Assembly (NCBI GenBank): GCA_000469685.2
Contig: LS997563.1
Location: forward strand, 260,869-324,868
Source of the DNA: Haemonchus contortus
Lineage: Eukaryota; Nematoda; Chromadorea; Rhabditida; Trichostrongylidae
DNA length: 64,000 bases
Reading direction: 5' to 3'
A model generated the notes under the pieces. The model saw only the letters and a list, made by a program, of their open reading frames with translations. It had not been told where the DNA came from and ran no database searches. Shown piece after piece: positions 52,001 through 61,000 of the stretch; the stretch's first letter is position 1; the number at the start of each line of letters is the position of its first letter. Both the position numbers and the translations under genes were made by a program.

Positions 52001-55000
52001 GATTCAGACTCACTGGTGGAAGGCCAACCTTATATACGGCCTCAACTCCCGCGTGATTGTGATACCCTCTTCCTTCCGGTTTATTTTTGGTCTAGCGACC
52101 TGAATCCAGAATGCTTCGAGGGTTTTTCGTGCGGGTGTTTGCGAAGGACTTTCAAACGCAGTGTCGCAGACTGAACCGAGTGTGGAAGACTACACCCAAA
52201 TCAGCGGGTTTGGATCATTCCTTGATAACACAGCTCAGAATCGAGTCACCGTGTTGCCCCGTGCTATACTTGCTAATAAAAACATAAGTTCACAGCAACG
52301 GACGTTTTGGCATCAATTGCCCCCACCTCGATCAAAGTTCGGCCCATTGTCAGCTGCGTTGGTGGTCCCACTGATCGGATATTATGGTTGCTCAATGTAA
52401 TCTTGGTGCAGCTTCTCAAATGCATACCATCCCACCTGACGAACACCCAGATGTTTCTGAACAAGCTTCAGGCACTTCAACCCAACAGTGCCTGCGTCAT
52501 GGAATCATTTGATGTAGAGGGTCTCTACACTAACGTGAGTAATGCTTCCGCCATGGAAGCAGTACTAGAACTGTTATATCAGTATCAAAGCATGATCAAC
52601 ATGCGTGGATTCTCCATTGATCAAGTGATGTCATTGTTGAAAGAATGTCTCAGTTGCAACATCTTCAGGTGGTCAGGAGAGTATTTCGAGCAGATCAGGG
52701 GCTTAGCTATGGGGCAACGTCTGGCACCTATTCTGGCCATAGCCTTTATGTCCAAAATTGAAGCGCCAGTTTTGGAACACCGCCCCATGCTCTACTGCCG
52801 CTATATTGATGACTGCTTCGTAGTTTGCTCGACGCAAGAACAGATGGACATGTGTTTCGACCTACTTGACACTCAATCCGAGCACATCCGACTGACAAGA
52901 GAACGACCCTCTGAAAGCTGCTCCCATTTTTGAATGTACAAGTGAGGCTGCACAGCGGGATGCTTTCAACGAAATGGTACAGGAAGCCCAGCAACAAGAA
53001 TATCATCGTGCATTGCCACTCGGCTCATCCTTTTCAGACTAAGCGGGCCGTTGTAAGGAATATGCTCCGTACAGCAGCCAGCGTCTGCAGTGGAGAAAAT
53101 GAGCAAAGAGAATCAGTGAAGATGGCACACGAAATAGCTGCGCTCAGTGGCTACGTACATTCTTCGACCTCCCACAGGGAACGAAATGCGGTCACTAACA
53201 ACAGACCGCGTGGTACCTCACTGAAAAAATTCCGTTCATTATACCATTCGTCTCTGATGAGCTTAGCACTTCCATAAGGAGGTGTCTGAGGAGGTCGGGT
53301 CTAGAAAATCTGATTGCCGTTATAGATGTACCTCCCTACAACCTAAAGCATCGACTGGTTCGCAATCGACTCTACGATCGCTCATGTACTACCCCTAACT
53401 GTGCGGTCTGCCCAACCGGCATGGAAGGCGATTGTACAATCGCAGGGGTGGTCTACAAGATCACATGTTGCAGTTGCGGAGAGGAATACATCGGCGAAAC
53501 ATCAAGACCGCTATACGTACGCATCAAGGAGCACGTAGAAGGCAAGGTCAGGTCACGCGTGTCATCTGCCTTGGGTGCCCACAGGGTGGAAAGTCATTAT
53601 GGAGCCGATTTCGAGATCACGGCCGTGGTCTTGGCACGAGAATCGCAAACACCCGCACGAAAAACCCTCGAAGCATTCTGGATTCAGGTCGCTAGACCAA
53701 AAATGAACCGGAAGGAAGAGGGTATCACAATCACGCGGGAGCTGAGGCCGTATATAAGGTTGGCCTTCCACCAGTGAGTCTGAATCACATCTAGTCCGAG
53801 AGCTTACTGGTTTCTGGGTGGTCGCGGAGATCGGACCGATCGACGGTGAGTGACCCAACTTACAATTGCATGATGACCTCTGAGGTTTCGAATTCCTGTA
53901 GGGTGGTTGATGGGTTTGGTCGGGTAATCATGATTTGCTTCGATTGTTCCAGGCTCTGAAGAAGGCGATCCGCGCCGAAACGTTAGCCGGAATAAAATTG
54001 TTTTCTTATCAACCTCGTCCGAGTTCAAGCAAAGAAAATCAACGTTTATACCGACATTGATTGTCATCGACAGGTGAGCTGAGTCCCCAATTTTAGTCTA
54101 GCTTATCATATTATGTACCTTCTATATTCCGAATCCCATGCAGCGCAGCAACAGACACATATAAACTGTTAACAATATTTAGCTTGCATATCAATGAATA
54201 CGCGTTCTATTAGTAACCTTCTTTAAGTCGTACCTTCCTACGGGTTTGATCGTCGTGATTTCGTGGTTTTCGTTCTGGTTGGACGTGGAAGCTGTTCCAG
54301 GAAGGGTGAGATTAGTTTATTCGCTTGGTTTCACCGATAAGAACTCAGGAGAAACCTTTGTATGCCATGTCTGAATTTAGCTGTTACCTTCAGATTTTTC
54401 TGGCTGTGTGTAGCATAACGTTGCCCCGTAATCGCTTAAGATATTTCCAAAAAATTTAGAGGCGGAGTTTTTAGGCCTATAAAATCTTGGGGCGTTAAGT
54501 TAATTAATCCCGTCAGATGGGCTCACGCATTCGATTTCCATTCAGAATTGTAGTGGTGTATTGAACGCTTATGTGGCCTATACAACGACGTGCGGTGGCC
54601 AGCCGCTGTAAATACAAGCTAGTGCTTTCATCCTCCTAGAAAAGTAATTGCAAGAAAAGTTTCTATAATGGTACTATGTGCACCGAAGAGCTCCAATAAA
54701 GAAGCCTACATTTCTGACGACGACCGAATATTTATTAGCGAATCTAGCGAACCCGAAGAGTTGTAGATATTGAAAGGGATGCCTGCCTTATTCTAAGCTG
54801 CTCCAGTTTAATGCAGTGTTTTGAGGTCTCACTTTCTATAACAACCTTGCTGACATTGGCAACACAGAGCAGTGCAGCACGTATGGCATTGCCACAGGTA
54901 AATTTGCTTTTGGTTCGATCTAAACCACATGTAAAAGCGGATGCTGTGAACCACTTCTTCTGCTCTAAGGCGGCAGAAGTAGTGTTCCGAGGGGAACATT

Positions 55001-58000
55001 CTATCATTCCTTTGTGTTCTTAAGCTTGAAACTCGTTGAAGTTTTCTGGAAACGCTTTCTACTAGCAGAGCAAAGCTATTAGTTAGCGATATTTTTCAGG
55101 CGTCTTATGTGAAGGCTATCGATGTATGGATGGGTGCTTGCATGGCCTTTGTGTTTTCTGCGATGATAGAATTCACGGTGAGTCTCCTGCCAAATATGAT
55201 CGAGAACTTGCAGTTCTTTTACTGCCATTTTAGCGTATTTACCAATTACTCGCTGAGTATGCTCAGGGCTGGCTAGCGAAGAAGCATCAAGAAACTAAAC
55301 GCCTTGTGCACAATGATCTATTGCCGATAAGTGAAGTAGCCAAGGCTCGGTATCGGTCCACTAAAGGCCATCAAGATTCTTCTTCTTCTTCTTCTTGTCC
55401 CTAGCGTTAGTCCCGCGCCGTCGCAGGTCCGCTGTTCTTATCAGTCGTCTAAATTTCATTCTATTTACGGCATCTTCTGCCGTCACCTTGGCTTCGGCGA
55501 GGTCCTTCTTGATCACGTCCCGCCATCTCTTTTTTGGGGCTCCCTGTGGTCGCTTGCCTTGCGCCTCGAACTCCATTACCTTCCTTATCGGGTGGCTCTG
55601 TGGTCTTCTTAGGACATGTCCGAACCATCGTAATCGCTGCTCCCTCATCTTTAGTTGAACTGGAGCTGTTTGCATGACCGTCCTGACGTCTTCATTCCTG
55701 ATCCGATCCAGTCGCGTCCAGCCGCGAGCCCATCTCAGCATTCTCATTTCAGCGGAGTGGAGCTGTCTTTCATGGGTCTTACTCACGGGCCAACACTCGC
55801 TGCTGTAGAGCATCGTAGGCCTTACCACTGCCCGATACACCTTTCCCTTGAGAGTCCTGGAGCACCTACGGTCGCAGAGGATACCCGTGGACTCCCTCCA
55901 CTTCATCCACGCAGCGTTAATTCGGGATTTCACGGCCTGGTCCACGCTACCATCAGCGGCTAGATCACTCCCCAGGTATCGGAAGTCCTGAACCTTTCCG
56001 ATGGCTTCCCCGTAACCGTCGGTGATTGACTCAATGCCCTCCTCGGAGCTGAGGAACTTGGTCTTTTTCACATTCAGCCGGAGTCCATTTTCCGCCAGCA
56101 CTTTCTGCCATTTCTGGAGGCTGTCCTGGAGTTCATCCTTGCTCTCCGATGTCATCAGCGTAGAGGATGGTCTTCAGTGGTCCATCCATGAGTTTTTCTG
56201 TGATGATGTCCATCGTGATCAGGAAGAGGAACGGGCTCAAAGCTGATCCCTGGTGTACCCCAACAGTGACATCTATTGCTCCCGTATGGCCGTGCGCAGT
56301 GCGTATTGTTGTAGTGGAGCCATCGTACATATCCTTGACCAAGGAGATGAGGTGTTCTGGCACGTTTCGTTTTCGTAGCGCACTCCATAGGACTTCTCGC
56401 GGAAGCCGGTCGAAGGCCTTCTCCAGATCGAGGAAGGCTAGGTAGCAGGGTCTACGCATTTCTCGATACTTCCCCATAATTTGCCTAGCTATGAAGATGG
56501 CATCCGTTGTAGACCTTTCAGGCATGAACCCGAACAGCTTCTCTGAAATTGGGACCAATCCTCTCAATCTTGAGTCGACCATCCGCTCGTACAGTTTCAT
56601 CGTGTGAGCAGTCAACCTGATCCCCCGGTAGTTGGAACAGTCCATCGGGTCCCCCTTCCTCTTGAAGATTGGAACGATAGTGCTCCTCCTCCACGCATCT
56701 GGGATTCTTCCTTCAGCGGTGACAGTGTTCAGGAATTTGGTGAGCCACTTTATCCCGTGCTCTCCGAGCGCCTTCCATGCTTCGATCGGTACCCCACCCG
56801 GACCAGTTGCCTTTCCAACCTTCATCTTCCCTATTGCTATGCGCACTTCATCCTCTGTCACATCGCACTTCATCTTGAGTTTGATGGGGCCAGCCGTTTC
56901 CTCCAAGTGAGAGCTGTTTTCACGGGCGAATTCTTCGTTGAGGAATTTGTCGAAGTATTCCTTCCACCTACGCCTGACCTCCCCAGGCTTCCTCAGGATT
57001 GCACCCTCGCTGTTCCTGACGGACTTCACTACCCCGATGTCCTGAGTGGCACGGTGACGCGCTTTCGCCAAGCGGAAGACGAACTTCTCCCCCTCTCGAC
57101 TATCAAGTTTTTCATACAGGGCGTCCATTTCCATGTTCTTTGCCTTCGCCACAGCAGCCTTGGCAAGCCTCTTGGAAGTTTTGTAGGCAGCTAGGTCCTC
57201 TAGAGCTCGTGTCTTTTGCCAACGTTCGTAGGCCAATTTCTTCTCTCTTACAACTCGCTGGACTTCATCGTTCCAGAACCATGCTTCCTTGTCTCCTCGG
57301 AGACCACCTCTAGTTTCCCCTAGCGTTTCTTTTGCACATCCTAGGATAACCTTGACAGCGTTGCTCCAAATCTGCTGGATCGGTCCCTCAGGATCTAGAA
57401 GTCCAACTCCCAGTATCCTCTTTTTGAGATGTTCTCTTTCTAGTCGGTGCAGCCTGTGCTGTGTAGCCAGTTCTTCTCCAGGCAGTACCTTGATGTCTTT
57501 TACAGTTTTGAGGGACGACCTTCTTATCAGCACATGATCTATTTCCGTTTCGTTCCCTCCACTGCTGTAGGTTACCTTCTGAGACCTCCTTTTCGCGAAG
57601 AAGGTGCTGCAGACTGCCAAGTCATGGGCCATGGCCAGGTCGAGAACCCTTTCTCCTTCTTCGTTTCTGACTCCTATTCCTCTACTTCAATGTACCCTTT
57701 CCAGTCCCCTATTTTCACTGCCGACGTGCCCATTCATATCACCGGCTATGGTAAGGTAGTCACCCTCCGAGACCGATCAGATGGCTTCGTCAAGGTTCAG
57801 ATAGAACTCATCCTTTTCATAGACGGGGCAGCCGGCTTGTGGTGCATACATTGATATTATTGTCCAGTACCCCTCCTTCGTGTCTATCCTTACAGTCGTG
57901 ATGCTGTTACTGATCCTGCTGCCGGCGGAGACGGAGTCTTTGAGGTACTCCGCTACTGCTATGGCCACGCCATTTCGTTTGGTGTCATCCCCATTGTAGT

Positions 58001-61000
58001 AGAGTTTAACACCCTCTCCGATTTCTCTGGCCTTTGCTCCCTTCCAGCGGGTCTCCTGGAGGCATAGGACTTGGATGTTTCTGCGCTTCATTAGATCGGC
58101 GACTTTTCGGGACTTCCCAGTAAGCGAACCCACGTTCAGAGTCCCAATTCGAACTAACTACTTTGACCGAGGTCGTTCACTCCTCGGTAGCCCTCGCATA
58201 CTGTCCACAGAAAGTTCTAGCTTTATCACTGATAACTTTTGAGACTTTAGACGTGTTTGTTGTGACTGGGTTTCTCCATCAGCCGGCCTGTCAACCTGGC
58301 CTGACGCTGGTACCGATACCATTTTTGCAATTATTGCAAGGCATGGAGTTGCCTCGGCAGGGATCGAACTCGCACTCCCTCTAAGTGCAGACGTGAGCCT
58401 ACACTCTTATCCACTCGGCTATCCCTGCCTCGAAGTCCATCACTGCACAATTCGAGGAAAATCATCAGCCGAGGTTTAGTGCAGGTCGGAAACATATATT
58501 TTGACTAGCTTCTCAATAACAAGTTTCTATTAGGAAGAAAGGCGGTCAAGGAGGAGAGGTAACGCTAGTCTCTTTGACAGAGTATGAGGTAGGTGGAACA
58601 AGAGATGAACTTTGGGTAAGCGACTGATCCAGGTGGACAAAGACAGGAGAGCAAATGAGACGAGGAAGGAGCAGAGGGTAGAAGTTGGGGTGGCTTACTT
58701 TCTTCTTGGTTTCTGCTGGGTGAAGGTGGTGTAGTGGCAAGAGCCGCACAATCTCACATGCATGGTCAGGGGTTCGAATCTCGGACCGACATCAGCCTGG
58801 GCCAACCAAGCCTTCCATCCCTTAATTGGTACCAGACCCGTCTGGGAGGATAAAAGCACTGGCTTGTACATCGGCCGGCCACCACAAGTCATTGTATAGG
58901 CCGCACTCATTACGCCTCTACGATTCTGAATGGAAGTCGAATGCGGGGGCGCATCCCTCATACGGGATTGATTAACGCCAAAAACTTTATCCTTCTTATC
59001 CTTTATGTAGCACTGCTATGGTTACCATTTCCAAGCAGAACGAAGACGCGACGGATTTTCCGATCATCGTGGGATCAGTAGATTACGCAGATGAAGAAAT
59101 CATGCAAGTTGCTACTCATGACAAAGACTGTGCTAGTTTCAATGTCAAATACTTTTATGTCTGAATTTTTTTATAAAGGGTGCCAACTTCATAGCTTTGC
59201 AGGTAATGAAAAGTATAAACATATGTGGGGAGAACATGATAGAGCAGTAGAGAGAAGAGATATTCTACAATTCAGCTTCCTCTATCTGAAAGAGCAGTTC
59301 GATAGCCTGTTGCGACCTGAGTTTCTTGCTCCGGGGGTGTTTTGAAAATGAAACTTTGCAAGACACCTAAATTGCCTGCTCAAGGGAATGCACGATAAGC
59401 GTGACACAGCTATGTATCTCAGGAATCAACAGAAATAGTAGAGGAGACGGTGGGGTCACAACAAGAATCAGTTCTAAGCCGATTTCTTCTCCTACTAACT
59501 ATGCCTGCCGTCACATTGAATCTAGCGTATGAGCACCTAGGAATTTAAAGAATGCCAAGCTCCTCGGCTTTGTGAACTACGCAGAGCCAATCCTGGGTTG
59601 CTTTATGAAAGCATTCATAGTGAACAAGATTTCCGATCTTCGGAAGTGAGCTAGCTGCAGCTTACTGGCTTACAGAACAGTAGTGAGGCTTAGGCTTTAC
59701 GGCAACGAGTGCTGTTTTGTAAGCATGAAACATGAGCGTCCACTTCACCCTGCTAATGTTAGGATGTTGAGGTGAGACAGGGGTTGCACGTGACTGTAGC
59801 GAACTATAATATCATAAAAACTAGTCGTGGTCATGCAAAAATCTCCTAGCGACTAAAGTTGTAGCGGCAGCGGAAGTATGGAGATTTCTGGAACCAGTCA
59901 GTCAATCAATTCAGATTAAATATTTTGTTGTTGTTTTCTTATGCCGTTTTGTAAATGAAGGATTTCTGTTACAATCTTTTACAATCTCAACAAGTGGTCA
60001 CGAATATCAAATTCACTCAGGAAAAGCCTGTGCAGGATTGGCTACCCTCTTTGAATATCCAAGTCCAGTGACACGAGGCACAGCAAGGACGAAATGGTAA
60101 CGCAAGCCAAGCTGTAAGAACATAATTGTTCACTCACAATCTGCACACCCTACAAAAACCAAACGGGCGGTAGTGAGCAGTATGTTCAGAGTCGCAAAGA
60201 GAGTTTCATCCGATGAAACTCTCTTTGCGACTCTGAACATATTGCTTTGAAGAGATGAACTAAAGAAGGAGCCTTTGACCGTAGCCCAGAGCATTGCCTT
60301 GCTGAGAGGATACTCGGGCTCAGGGTCAGCACGAAAGAGACCAACATCCCATGAAAGAACCCAACCCGACAAGGCGACTTTTTTTCTGCCTTTGATTTCC
60401 GAGCATTTGAGCAGACCGAAGCGATCAATCGTGCGTCAGTGTGGTCTTCAAGATGATGTAAGAGTTGACAAAATACCGCCAAATACCCTTCAAAGGCTTC
60501 CTGTTCGCAATCGACTCTATGACACCGTATGCGACACTCCTAACTGTGTGGTATGCCCCCACGGCAGAGAGTGTGACTGCATGAAGATTGGCGGGTCTAC
60601 TCTGTACGCTGTCAAAGCAGTGGGTGTTAGTACATAAGAGAAACATATCCCTCTTTGTACGTTCGGGTCAAGGAACATCTAAATGGGCTGGCTGGATCAA
60701 GTATGTATACCCTCTTAGGAGCTCATTGGGTTTTGTATCACGCAGGTTTGTCCTTTTACGTTTCCGTGTCCACATATTGGCGCTTCAACCCGAGATTGCG
60801 GCGCGTAAGACACGGAAGCGCTGTGGATCACGGCTAAAGACCCCAAAAGAACAGAAAAGATGAGTGTGTAGCCGCAACCCGTGAACTCGCACCCTCCTTC
60901 GACCTTTGTGATCTATGATCTACGGTGAGGTCAGAGCGAGGTATTCTTGTCATTTCTAAGTCAAGGTAGTGCGAGGTGGTCTTTTTGCCGTAGCGGGACT

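Larger units (their letters stand above)
51703..54046 (+). mobile_element. Penelope-like element 2 with inverted pseudo-LTRs
   Basis: RT and GIY-YIG coding lies at 52307-53777. The 3' region (53646-54044) is repeated in reverse complement at the 5' side (51741-52144), giving inverted arms of about 400 bp. A 13-bp direct repeat TATACCGACATTG at 51690-51702 and 54047-54059 is a plausible target duplication. The RT is N-terminally truncated. In channel intron 7. Confidence 0.88.

Noticed and set aside
56604..57194. + strand frame of 196 codons
   Set aside because: It is the complement of the RTE reverse transcriptase, which carries recognisable RT motifs.
58337..58431. Functional tRNA gene on the minus strand
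   Set aside because: The acceptor and anticodon-like stems pair, but the T-arm cannot form separately and the anticodon loop has eight bases, so it is only tRNA-derived.
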